Source: DATJHM01 sp035493895
GTDB lineage: Bacteria > Chloroflexota > Ktedonobacteria > Ktedonobacterales > Ktedonobacteraceae
DNA length: 64,000 nucleotides
NCBI GenBank assembly: GCA_035493895.1
Contig: DATJHM010000231.1
Span: 1 to 64,000, forward strand
Direction of reading: 5' to 3'
Part shown: positions 39,197 through 46,735 of the stretch, piece by piece
How the letters are laid out: each line of letters starts with the position of its first letter
Numbering within the stretch: position 1 is the stretch's first letter
Notes under the pieces: model-generated
The model's input: only the letters and a program-made list of their open reading frames with translations
Database searches by the model: none
Told to the model about the DNA's origin: nothing
Translations under genes and position numbers: made by a program

Positions 39197-39616
39197 TCAC
39201 GAAGTAAAAATAAATTGCTCCACGATCAGCACTTCGGGATGCCCTTCGGCCTTTTGCGCTTCCTGTAAGGCCGGTCCGACGAGGGTCGCGGGCGTGAGGA
39301 ACCAGAGATCGTTTTGGGCCGGATGCTCGCTAATGATAAAATGGAATTCTGCTTCACGCACGGATTGCCAGAATTGCGAGCCGGGGACAAGGATGCAGTG
39401 GCTTTCCGAACGCTTTAAGGCTGTGTCAGTGACAAAGGTTGCGCGTGAATAGGTCATACGGCGGTAAAGCCAGCAGTGAGCGCTCTCCTCCGAAGAGAAC
39501 TCGTCAGGATCAGCCAGCATCGCTTGAATACGCTCAGTGACAATCGGCGAAAGGGGTAGTTCTTCGTCTCTCGCACAAACGCGATACAGTTTTAGCGTGT
39601 TGGTGGTAATATTCAT
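39197..39616 (-). CDS. Hypothetical protein, 139 residues
   Basis: I do not recognise this protein. It has 139 residues and no signal peptide or membrane segment. It contains TYSRATFVTDTALKRSESHC and a C-terminal half rich in hydrophobic strands (FHFIISEHPAQNDLWFLTP, HPEVLIVEQFIFT). The frame reads like a real protein and the gene fits between tRNA-Trp and the acetyltransferase, divergent from the latter. No good ribosome-binding site precedes its ATG. Confidence 0.6.
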   Translation of the reverse strand: MNITTNTLKLYRVCARDEELPLSPIVTERIQAMLADPDEFSSEESAHCWLYRRMTYSRATFVTDTALKRSESHCILVPGSQFWQSVREAEFHFIISEHPAQNDLWFLTPATLVGPALQEAQKAEGHPEVLIVEQFIFTS

Positions 39617-39717
39617 GCTAGACTATTTTTCTTTCTCTTACAAATATCTGAGTTGCATGCTCAACCTCTTATACTGTATCTCGGAACGTGACCAGACTGC
39701 AATAAGGAGGAAAACCG

Positions 39718-40464
39718 GTGCATATTCACGACTATCTGGAACGATTGCACTACGCTGGCCCACTCGAACCGACACTGCAAACGTTACAAGCATTGCATGA
39801 GGCGCATTTACTCAGCATTCCTTTTGAGAATCTTAATATACATCTCGGGAGAAGGCTTCTTCTCGATGAAGATGCTCTATGGACGAAGATTATCGAGCAG
39901 CGGCGTGGAGGCTTCTGCTACGAGCTCAATGGCCTGTTTGCGTGGCTATTGCGCACCCTTGGTTTTCAGGTCAGCCTGCTCGCAGCTGATGTCGCACGTC
40001 CTGCGGGCGGATTTGGTCCGGAATTTGATCATCTCGCCTTGCTGGTCCATCTGGAAGACGATTGGCTGGCAGATGTAGGCTTTGGCGAATCGTTTCGTCA
40101 GCCACTACAGATGCAAGCATCGCTCGTTCAGGTCCAGGAATGGGGAAAGTATCGGCTGGAGCGAGAGGGAACATACTGGCTCTTACAGAGCTGGGACGAC
40201 GAAGAATGGAAACCGTCGTATCGCTTCACGCTACATCCGCATGTATTAAGCGAATTTAACGAGATGTGCCAGTATCACCAGACCGATTCGCTCTCGCACT
40301 TCACGCAACGACGCATCTGTACGATCGCAACTCGCATCGGTCGAACGACACTGAGCGATAAACGGCTGATTATGACTGTACAAAAAGAGAAAAAAACACA
40401 ACAGCTTACCAGTCAGGAAGAATATACGGCTGCTCTCGCTGAACACTTCGGGATCGTTTTATGA
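39718..40464 (+). CDS. Arylamine N-acetyltransferase
   Basis: A 248-residue member of the NAT family, which transfers acetyl or related acyl groups from CoA to aromatic amines and hydrazines. The catalytic triad is visible: Cys67 in RRGGFCYELN, His in EFDHLALLV and Asp in WLADVGFGES. The N-terminus (SIPFENLNIHLG) is a family hallmark. The GTG start has a near-perfect AAGGAGG at 39704-39710, seven bases upstream. NATs also occur in secondary metabolism (amide-forming relatives in ansamycin clusters), but no such genes surround this one. It stands alone before tRNA-Ser. Confidence 0.95.
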   Translation: MHIHDYLERLHYAGPLEPTLQTLQALHEAHLLSIPFENLNIHLGRRLLLDEDALWTKIIEQRRGGFCYELNGLFAWLLRTLGFQVSLLAADVARPAGGFGPEFDHLALLVHLEDDWLADVGFGESFRQPLQMQASLVQVQEWGKYRLEREGTYWLLQSWDDEEWKPSYRFTLHPHVLSEFNEMCQYHQTDSLSHFTQRRICTIATRIGRTTLSDKRLIMTVQKEKKTQQLTSQEEYTAALAEHFGIVL

Positions 40465-40546
40465 GTGAAGATAAGAATAGCGGCATTATCTGATAATGTA
40501 TGCAAACGGAATATCTACGGCTGACAAAATTGTAGACGTGAAGGTA

Positions 40547-40575
40547 TTGACAAGCCCGGATAGGTCTGCTATTAT
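40547..40575 (+). promoter_or_regulatory. Strong sigma70-type promoter of tRNA-Ser
   Basis: TTGACA at 40547-40552, exactly 17 bases, then TATTAT at 40570-40575. Transcription should start a few bases before the mature tRNA 5' end at 40590. Confidence 0.8.
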
Positions 40576-40589
40576 ACTTTTCGTAGCCG

Positions 40590-40679
40590 GGAGAGGTCGC
40601 ATAGTGGCCTAGTGCGGAGGTTTGCTAAACCTCTGAAGGAGCAATCCTTCCGTGGGTTCGACTCCCACCCTCTCCGCCA
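40590..40679 (+). tRNA. tRNA-Ser (anticodon GCT)
   Basis: Class II tRNA: acceptor GGAGAGG/CCTCTCC, anticodon stem GAGGT/ACCTC with loop TTGCTAA (anticodon GCT), a long variable arm (GAAGGAGCAATCCTTC), T arm GTGGG-TTCGACT-CCCAC, discriminator G and encoded CCA. It reads the serine codons AGC and AGU. Confidence 0.96.
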
Positions 40680-40684
40680 TTGAG

Positions 40685-40716
40685 AAAACTCTTGAGCGAA
40701 ATGTTCAAGAGTTTTT
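40685..40716 (+). terminator. Intrinsic terminator of tRNA-Ser
   Basis: AAAACTCTTGA (40685-40695) pairs with TCAAGAGTTTT (40705-40715), then TGTTT. It starts 6 bases after the tRNA. Confidence 0.8.
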
Positions 40717-40758
40717 GTTTACTATAAAATGGGATTCCTCTTCATATCAGATCAATAA

Positions 40759-41394
40759 CCTCTATCGGAACTGAGTAAGCTTCATTATCAAAATAATAAA
40801 CAGAATTACAAAGATCGCACTCGTCTTCGCAAGGCTCTAATACTCAGCGAGAACAAACCTCGGCTTCACACTTATCTTGCTACTCACCCCTGTGTTGATT
40901 GCGGGCAAACAGATATTCGCATTCTCGAGTTTGATCATATTCGTGAGCAAAAATCCGGTGAAATATCTGATCTACTCAGACAGGGCCACAATTGGTCCAC
41001 AATTGAAGCTGAAATCGCTAAATGCGAGATTCGCTGCGCAAATTGCCACCGTATTAAGACCTTTGAGCACAGCAGAAGTTGGCGTGATATCCAATATGAT
41101 TTACAGTCAGGCAAAATCTACCAGCAGATGCATGCTTATCTCTCAGCTCACCCCTGTGTTGACTGTAATGAAGCAGACATTCGCCTTCTCGAATTTGATC
41201 ATGTACGAGGATATAAGATATCTACTATATCGCGCTTGCTTACGCAAGGTCGCAATTGGTCTACTATTGAAACCGAAATCGCCAAGTGCGAGATTCGTTG
41301 TGCCAATTGCCATCGTATTAAAACTTTTGAGCGCGACGGTGATTGGTGGCGAACTGAAGAATATGGGGAAGCACATGAGCACATTTCATCATGA
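40759..41394 (+). pseudogene. Headless HNH gene with two tandem HNH units
   Basis: An open frame of about 211 codons with no ATG, GTG or TTG before 41128. Its first half (40780-41100) encodes LHYQNNKQNYKDR, HPCVDCGQTDIRILEFDHIRE and CEIRCANCHRIKTFE; after a short linker its second half (41128-41394) repeats HPCVDCNEADIRLLEFDHVRG and CEIRCANCHRIKTFE. Both align with the C-terminal part of the intact HNH protein at 38142-38582, but the N-terminal zinc ribbon and start codon are missing, cut off close to tRNA-Ser. The segment from ATG 41128 (88 residues, one full HNH core) could still be made. Most likely a truncated, internally duplicated relative; a non-canonical start cannot be excluded. Confidence 0.65.
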
Positions 41395-41676
41395 TGATCC
41401 ATCGGATAACGATCAGGTCCAGATTATAGATCTCGATGCAAAAACAGTGCTCTTCTTCTGGCAAATATTGCTCGTGTGGTCTGGGCTGCCAATGATCCCG
41501 GCTACGGAGCATTGCACCCGCCCTACGATAGTGGACTCTACCCTGCATTATTCGCTCGCCTTCTTCTCACAGCCACCCCAGAACCCGATCTCGCTGATCG
41601 TGTCCAGGAGTTGATGCAAGGGTGGATTGCTGATCCCAAGCCACAAAAACTTCGCTGGACAACAATGAACAGATAA
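41375..41676 (+). pseudogene. Possible frameshifted small hypothetical gene
   Basis: From ATG 41375 the frame encodes MSTFHHDDPSDNDQVQIIDL and remains protein-like to about 41455; it then becomes implausible. The next frame becomes protein-like from about 41455 to a stop at 41676 (NDPGYGALHPPYDSGLYPAL, PEPDLADRVQELMQGWIADP). A single indel near 41440-41465 would join them into a protein of about 100 residues. I do not recognise the family. It overlaps the end of the HNH remnant by 20 bases. The rest of the gap up to 41824 holds nothing I can support. Confidence 0.35.
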
Positions 41677-41824
41677 CCCTTGTTATTCACATGCAAGCCT
41701 TCTGGTAGCGAGAGCAAGGACCATAGCACCCCTACTGGTCTGTCAAACTGCATGGTATCCTTTGAGAGGCGTACCGTGAGCGAGATGGCCGGTGGGGGCG
41801 GACGCCATGATGTTTGTCAAAGTG

Positions 41825-42808
41825 CTACGTGGTCTGCACCTCGCGCAGGCGTTCTGTTTCCATGAAAGCGGCTTGCAAATCGGCGTCGTGCATCGCGATC
41901 AGGGGGACTTCTGGATGACGGCGGGCATAGTGGTAGAGCGACAGGATCGTCTGGCGCGCAGTTGCATCGTCGCTGGTCACCTGCGACCAGAAAAATGGGT
42001 GCATGATCGAAGGACGCTGGTAGTGATCGGCAAGCCAGACTGCGTCTCCCAGCAGGAAGAGCCGTGGACCATGAGCACGATTGATAAATAGTCCCGTATT
42101 GCCCGCAGTATGACCGGGCAGCGGGACAGCTATCACTGAGCCATCGCCAAAGAGGTCCAGGCTGGAGCGGAAACCTTCATAGGCCGGGCCAGCACAATCA
42201 AATAACTCAACGGGATTCGCATCTCCCAACAAACTCTGCACCAGACCATGCCGATGCTCCAAAAGACCAGTACTGGCGGCAGCATCATACTCCACACGAT
42301 TGATGCGCAGGGGAACCCCCGGAATGTCAGGGATACCGCTCACATGATCCCAGTGCAAATGCGAGAGGAAGGCAAACTCGAGATCACGCGGTCGCAATCC
42401 CAGCGTGGTCAGGTGATCGCTCAGGGAATGCTCGAAGGTGAAACGAGCGAGCGTCTGGTGGAACAGAAACGACTGGTGTTTCAAAAAGAGGTAAATATCG
42501 CTACAGAGGCCAGTATCGTAGAGGAAGGTCGCCCGGGGATGGCGAATAAGCACGGCTCCATAGTTGATGGCACGAGGAGCGAACGAGCGCGAGCCGCGCA
42601 CCGCCACACATTCTGGAATCGAAGCAAGACCACAGCGCAAAAACGTTACCTCGATATCCGGCAAGGAAGCAGGAGGCGAGAGGGATTCAGGAACCACTTG
42701 CGGCGGATCGAGAGAGAAAGCGGGAGGCAAAAAACCCCTGGCCGCCCAGCCAAGGCCAACCAGGCCGAGAGAGAGTGCACCAACACGAGCCCAGTCACGC
42801 ATATGCAT
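41825..42808 (-). CDS. Membrane-anchored metallo-beta-lactamase-fold hydrolase
   Basis: A 327-residue hydrolase of the MBL superfamily. Zinc-binding motifs are SHLHWDHVSG (HxHxDH), PLPGHTAGN, the bridging aspartate in LLGDAVW and a late histidine in AMHDADL. Residues about 8-35 (VGALSLGLVGLGWAARGFL) form a hydrophobic signal or anchor, so the active domain is probably extracytoplasmic. The arrangement resembles lactonase/AHL-lactonase-like members, but the substrate is unknown. I chose ATG 42808 because GGAGG lies nine bases upstream; the frame is open from 42928, inside the clp gene and through its terminator, which is unlikely to be used. It follows the clpE-like gene in the same direction beyond a terminator. 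Confidence 0.88.
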   Translation of the reverse strand: MHMRDWARVGALSLGLVGLGWAARGFLPPAFSLDPPQVVPESLSPPASLPDIEVTFLRCGLASIPECVAVRGSRSFAPRAINYGAVLIRHPRATFLYDTGLCSDIYLFLKHQSFLFHQTLARFTFEHSLSDHLTTLGLRPRDLEFAFLSHLHWDHVSGIPDIPGVPLRINRVEYDAAASTGLLEHRHGLVQSLLGDANPVELFDCAGPAYEGFRSSLDLFGDGSVIAVPLPGHTAGNTGLFINRAHGPRLFLLGDAVWLADHYQRPSIMHPFFWSQVTSDDATARQTILSLYHYARRHPEVPLIAMHDADLQAAFMETERLREVQTT

Positions 42809-42831
42809 AAGCGCGTTCCTCCATAAAACAC

Positions 42832-42865
42832 CACGAAGCACGTTTTGTCTGGAACGTGCTTCGTG
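42832..42865 (-). terminator. Terminator after the clpE-like gene
   Basis: Arms 42853-42865 and 42832-42844 form a 13-bp stem (CACGAAGCACGTT / AACGTGCTTCGTG on the minus strand) with an 8-base loop, followed by GTGTTTTA. It lies 17 bases past the clp stop. Confidence 0.65.
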
Positions 42866-42881
42866 ATCATGAAGCGATCTA

Positions 42882-45137
42882 TTAAACGACCGGCTGGTAT
42901 TCCTGAGAAGAGACGACAATCTTACCATCTTGCATCGTCAGGAAGGCTTGCTGTCCGCTGGTAATCTCGCCCGTCAACAGAGCGTCCGCCAGAGCATCGT
43001 CGACATAGGTCTGGATGGCACGACGCAGAGGACGCGCGCCATATTCCTCGTCGAACCCCTCCTGAAGCAAGAACTCACGCACCTCATCATGCACTACCAG
43101 TTCGATCTTCTGCTCGCTCAAGCGCCCACGCACCTGCGCCAGCAACAAATCGACGATACGATAGAGCTCGTTCTTACCCAACGAATGGAAGACGACAATT
43201 TGATCGATACGGTTGATAAACTCTGGACGGAAAACACGCTTCAAACCGTCCATCGCCTTCGAGCGCATCGCCTCGTGCTGCTCATCGCTGGAGCCCTCAT
43301 CATCGCGCTTCGCCGAGAAACCAATGTGCGCCGCGCGCTTGAGATCGGCACTGCCAGCATTGCTGGTCATAATCACCACGGTATTCTTGAAATCGACCGT
43401 GCGACCCTGACCGTCCGTCAAACGACCATCATCCATGATCTGCAAGAGCGCGTTGAAGACCTCGGGATGCGCCTTCTCCACCTCATCGAAAAGAATGACG
43501 CTGTACGGACGACGACGAACCTGCTCGGTCAACTGACCGCCCTCGTCGTATCCCACATAGCCCGGAGGGCTCCCAAAGAGACGCGCCACCGTATGCGGCT
43601 CCATATATTCCGACATATCAAAGCGGATCAGATTCGTCTCCCCACCAAAGAGTTCAGCCGACAGCGCCTTGGCGAGCTCCGTCTTACCGACACCCGTTGG
43701 CCCAAGGAACAGGAACGAGCCGATAGGGCGCTTCGGATCTTTCAGGCCAGCTCGCGAACGACGAATGGCTCGCGCCACAGCCGCAATCGCTTCATTCTGA
43801 CCAATCACACGCTTGCGCAGGTCAGCCTCTAGCTCGCGCAGATTCTGACGCTCGCTCTCCAACATCTGACTTACCGGCACACCAGTCCACAACTCAACCG
43901 TTGCCGCAATATTCTCCGGCGTCACAATCAGCGTCATGGCATTGCTCGCCTGAGAGCGCGCATGCTCCAGATTCCCGATCGTCTGCAACTCCTGCTGACG
44001 CATCAGCGCGGCCCGTTCATAATCCTCAGAATTGGCCGCAGCCTCTTTCCTGGCCTGAATATCGGCCAGCTCTTTCTCCAGATCAGCGATGAGCGTCGGA
44101 CTGATAATGCCCTTCTCGCTCGCCTCCAGGCGCAGAGCCGAACCGGACTCATCCATGACATCAATCGCTTTATCCGGCAAGAAGCGATCATTGATATAGC
44201 GATCAGAGAGTTTTACCGCTGCTTCAATAGACTCATCAGTAATGCTCACCCCATGGTGCGCTTCGTAGTTCGGGCGCACAATCTTGAGCATCTCAATCGC
44301 CTCTTCAAGCGAAGGCTCATTCACCAGCACCGGCTGGAAACGACGCTCAAGAGCCGCATCCTTCTCAATATGCTTGCGATATTCATCGAGAGTGGTTGCC
44401 CCAATACAGCGCAGTTCGCCACGCGCCAGAGCAGGCTTGATCATATCTCCAGCACCGACCGCGCCCTCAGCCGCACCCGCACCCACCACCGTATGCAATT
44501 CGTCGATAAAAACGATCACTTCCGTTGCCTGACGCAACTCTTCAAGAATAGACTTGATGCGCTGCTCAAATTGACCGCGAAACATCGCGCCTGCAACCAT
44601 ACCACCAATATTTAACGTAACGATGCGCTTCCCACGCAGCGTCGGCGGAACGTCTCCTTCGAAGATGCGACGGGCCAGCCCCTCAACAATCGCCGTCTTA
44701 CCGACACCCGGCTCACCAATCAAGACCGGATTATTCTTCTGGCGACGACCCAGAATCGTAATCATACGCCTGAGCTCACGACTGCGACCAGCCGCAGGAT
44801 CGATCTTGCCCGCCGCAACTTCAGCGGTCAGATCACGGCCATATTGATCAAGGGTAGGCGTTTTACTATTTGGCCCCTGATGCTCAGCGGTTGCTGTATT
44901 ATTACGACCCCCCGGTGTAGAGGAGGAGTTTTTCGAATTATTTCCTGTATTGGCAAAAAATCCGAAAGGAGCACCACTTGCAGGCGTACCTTGATCGTCA
45001 AGACCACCCATCTGACCCATCGCGTTCATGAGTTCATCAACACACGACTGGCACAGATAGTGTTGCTCACGTCGTCCATTGACCATCTCATCGACGCGTA
45101 CGCGAGCAGGATTTTTTTGACAACGTTCACATTTCAT
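42882..45137 (-). CDS. clpE: ClpE/ClpC-type AAA+ unfoldase of the Clp protease
   Basis: HSP100 ATPase of 751 residues that feeds unfolded proteins to ClpP. The N-terminus is a four-cysteine zinc finger (Cys3, Cys6, Cys29, Cys32) instead of Clp_N repeats, as in ClpE. The first AAA+ module has GEPGVGKTA and VIFIDELHTVVGAG; a UVR-like coiled segment (SEDYERAALMRQQEL) separates it from the second, with GPTGVGKTE and VILFDEVEKAHPEV. Two CIRCE-like operators and a sigma70-type promoter lie upstream, so heat-shock control by HrcA is likely. AGGAG sits nine bases before ATG. ClpC is the alternative name, but the zinc finger and missing N-repeats favour ClpE. Confidence 0.93.
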   Translation of the reverse strand: MKCERCQKNPARVRVDEMVNGRREQHYLCQSCVDELMNAMGQMGGLDDQGTPASGAPFGFFANTGNNSKNSSSTPGGRNNTATAEHQGPNSKTPTLDQYGRDLTAEVAAGKIDPAAGRSRELRRMITILGRRQKNNPVLIGEPGVGKTAIVEGLARRIFEGDVPPTLRGKRIVTLNIGGMVAGAMFRGQFEQRIKSILEELRQATEVIVFIDELHTVVGAGAAEGAVGAGDMIKPALARGELRCIGATTLDEYRKHIEKDAALERRFQPVLVNEPSLEEAIEMLKIVRPNYEAHHGVSITDESIEAAVKLSDRYINDRFLPDKAIDVMDESGSALRLEASEKGIISPTLIADLEKELADIQARKEAAANSEDYERAALMRQQELQTIGNLEHARSQASNAMTLIVTPENIAATVELWTGVPVSQMLESERQNLRELEADLRKRVIGQNEAIAAVARAIRRSRAGLKDPKRPIGSFLFLGPTGVGKTELAKALSAELFGGETNLIRFDMSEYMEPHTVARLFGSPPGYVGYDEGGQLTEQVRRRPYSVILFDEVEKAHPEVFNALLQIMDDGRLTDGQGRTVDFKNTVVIMTSNAGSADLKRAAHIGFSAKRDDEGSSDEQHEAMRSKAMDGLKRVFRPEFINRIDQIVVFHSLGKNELYRIVDLLLAQVRGRLSEQKIELVVHDEVREFLLQEGFDEEYGARPLRRAIQTYVDDALADALLTGEITSGQQAFLTMQDGKIVVSSQEYQPVV

Positions 45138-45192
45138 ATTTGTATGCTCCTCTTGAGTATAGAGCGACGTAATTCTCCACCCTGGGAGGATA

Positions 45193-45219
45193 TTAGCAAT
45201 CTCGTCATTTAATTGCTAA
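45193..45219. promoter_or_regulatory. CIRCE-like operator 1 (HrcA)
   Basis: TTAGCAATC-N9-AATTGCTAA. Against the CIRCE consensus TTAGCACTC-N9-GAGTGCTAA, 8 of 9 and 7 of 9 arm bases match with the exact 9-base spacer. It covers the expected transcription start of the clpE-like gene. Confidence 0.75.
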
Positions 45220-45220
45220 C

Positions 45221-45250
45221 AGTATAGCATAAAACGCTAATCTCTGTCTA
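45221..45250 (-). promoter_or_regulatory. Promoter of the clpE-like gene
   Basis: On the minus strand TAGACA (45250-45245), 18 bases, TATACT (45226-45221). The -35 overlaps CIRCE-like operator 2 and the start site falls in operator 1, the layout expected for repression. Confidence 0.65.
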
Positions 45251-45274
45251 GCAGTCTTCTACATTGATTGCTAA
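45248..45274. promoter_or_regulatory. CIRCE-like operator 2 (HrcA)
   Basis: CTAGCAGTC-N9-GATTGCTAA: 7 of 9 and 8 of 9 consensus arm bases with the correct spacer. It lies 28 bases beyond operator 1. Confidence 0.65.
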
Positions 45275-45623
45275 TTCACCTATTAAAACAGGGAATGGGC
45301 CTTCTCTATTCCCATATCCACAACTTTTCTTAGCAAACACAGCTATCTTCCATTTTCACCTGCTCATCGTATCCGTTACACGAAAAGGCCCGTGAGCTCC
45401 TGACAAAAATAAGAAGCAGATCTACATGATGGATACTAATTACAAAGATTACGAACCGTCAACGTGTTTGGATACAAAGAAGCGGCTTTGATCATGATAC
45501 AATAGGAATGAAAAAAAAATAGCCGGGCACGCGACTGGCTCCCATACCAGACCGCGCTTGCTCAGTATTTACGTACCCAACAACAAAACTATTGGATATA
45601 GAAATATAGTAACAGGGACAGGT
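45275..45623. other. Divergent intergenic region
   Basis: About 350 bases between the clpE-like operators and the histidine phosphatase. A TACAAT box at 45498-45503 lacks a convincing -35, and a run of nine A follows near 45511. I see no gene or RNA. Confidence 0.35.
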
Positions 45624-46307
45624 ATGTATACAAACGATCCATTACTATTGCACAGTAATCACGCAGCAGAGCTCTTCCTCATTCGCCATGGTGACGCTAT
45701 TCCAGAGGCTGACGAAATTATTCCCGGTGGTACTTACGATAATCTTCCGCTGAGCAAGATCGGACGTCAGCAGGCCCGTGCTCTGGCGGAGCGTTTAAAA
45801 ACAATCCATTTTGCGGCCGCTTATAGCAGTCCTTTGCGGCGTTGCCAGGAGACGGCAGCACCGCTACTCGAATTGCTCGCCATGCAGGCCAGTATTGTCG
45901 AAGGGATTCAGGAGGTCAGACATGGAGATGTCATCGATATACCTGATTTCAAAGAGGGCGAGGATCTCGGCCCGCTGACCCGGATGCTCCAGCAAAGGCT
46001 GGGAGAGATCGCCCGTCTGGTCGGACCCAGTGGCAGCTGGGATGCCATCAGCGGAGCAGAGTCTTCCAAAGGATTTCGCAAACGCGTCGTCAGCGCAATA
46101 GATGAGATCGCGCAAAAACACCAGGGCGAGCGTGTGCTGATCTTCGCCCATGGGGGCACCATTAACGCCTACGCCGCCGAAGTACTGGGCCTGGAGAAAG
46201 AGTTTTTCTTTCCCTGCGCCAACACCTCAATTACCATCGTACGCGCATCTGGTGAACAACGTGTGCTCTTTATCCTGAACGATATCGCCCATTTGCAAAT
46301 GAGCTAA
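45624..46307 (+). CDS. Histidine phosphatase family protein
   Basis: A 227-residue phosphoglycerate-mutase-like phosphatase. The phosphohistidine motif is FLIRHGDAIP, with supporting arginine in SSPLRRCQETA and the second catalytic histidine in FAHGGTINAY. These enzymes hydrolyse phosphomonoesters such as alpha-ribazole-P, sugar phosphates or act on phosphoproteins; the substrate is not readable. ATG 45624 has AGGG six bases upstream; the frame also opens at TTG 45558 but without a ribosome site. A large perfect inverted repeat begins four bases after its stop. Confidence 0.88.
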   Translation: MYTNDPLLLHSNHAAELFLIRHGDAIPEADEIIPGGTYDNLPLSKIGRQQARALAERLKTIHFAAAYSSPLRRCQETAAPLLELLAMQASIVEGIQEVRHGDVIDIPDFKEGEDLGPLTRMLQQRLGEIARLVGPSGSWDAISGAESSKGFRKRVVSAIDEIAQKHQGERVLIFAHGGTINAYAAEVLGLEKEFFFPCANTSITIVRASGEQRVLFILNDIAHLQMS

Positions 46308-46310
46308 CCG

Positions 46311-46361
46311 GTGAGACGCTGGTATTCGCACGCGTCAGCCCGGCAGATACCAGCGTCTCAC
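46311..46361. repeat. Perfect 15-bp inverted repeat after the histidine phosphatase
   Basis: GTGAGACGCTGGTAT (46311-46325) and ATACCAGCGTCTCAC (46347-46361) with a 21-base loop. It is probably a transcription-ending or mRNA-stabilising hairpin, although no T-tract follows. The rest of the gap to prfA (to 46735) holds a small candidate ORF and -10-like boxes. Confidence 0.6.
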
Positions 46362-46412
46362 GGGGCGGCGATCTTCTTATGTAGAGTCAGAATATATGGT
46401 ATAATTATAGAT

Positions 46413-46520
46413 ATGAGAGAGAGCCTTCTTTCAATCAACAGAGCATATATGCGCTGGTCACTGACCTCACAACGAGAGCAGCGCGCAACAATAGAACGTT
46501 ACCTGCTTGCCGCCGGGTAG
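46413..46520 (+). CDS. Candidate 35-residue leaderless small ORF
   Basis: ATG 46413 opens a 35-codon frame (MRESLLSINRAYMRWSLTSQ then a basic tail). A perfect TATAAT lies at 46400-46405, so transcription would begin about at the ATG itself; there is no ribosome-binding site. It could be a leaderless small gene, or chance. No family is recognised. Confidence 0.2.
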   Translation: MRESLLSINRAYMRWSLTSQREQRATIERYLLAAG

Positions 46521-46735
46521 CAACCTCCCTTTATGCCTGCAAATACTGTACAGCCTCTCAGCGTATCTCCGCTGATCTCATACCAACTCTTTTTTGCCAG
46601 TATTTCAGTCCGTCCATGCTTTTGAGAAAGTCAGCAACACGATACACGCAATAATTTTACTCTGTGTCAGCTGCGAATAAAATGGACGACAGTAGATGTT
46701 ATAATAAAGCAGACGATAGCAGGAGCATAACAACA

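Noticed and set aside
40877..41614. 245-codon frame overlapping the HNH remnant
   Set aside because: It is the wrong frame for both HNH cores; only its last 80 codons (from 41375) might be real.
43962..44615. 217-codon plus-strand frame inside the clpE-like gene
   Set aside because: Antisense to AAA+ motifs; the translation is rich in shadow-type residues and has no start signals.
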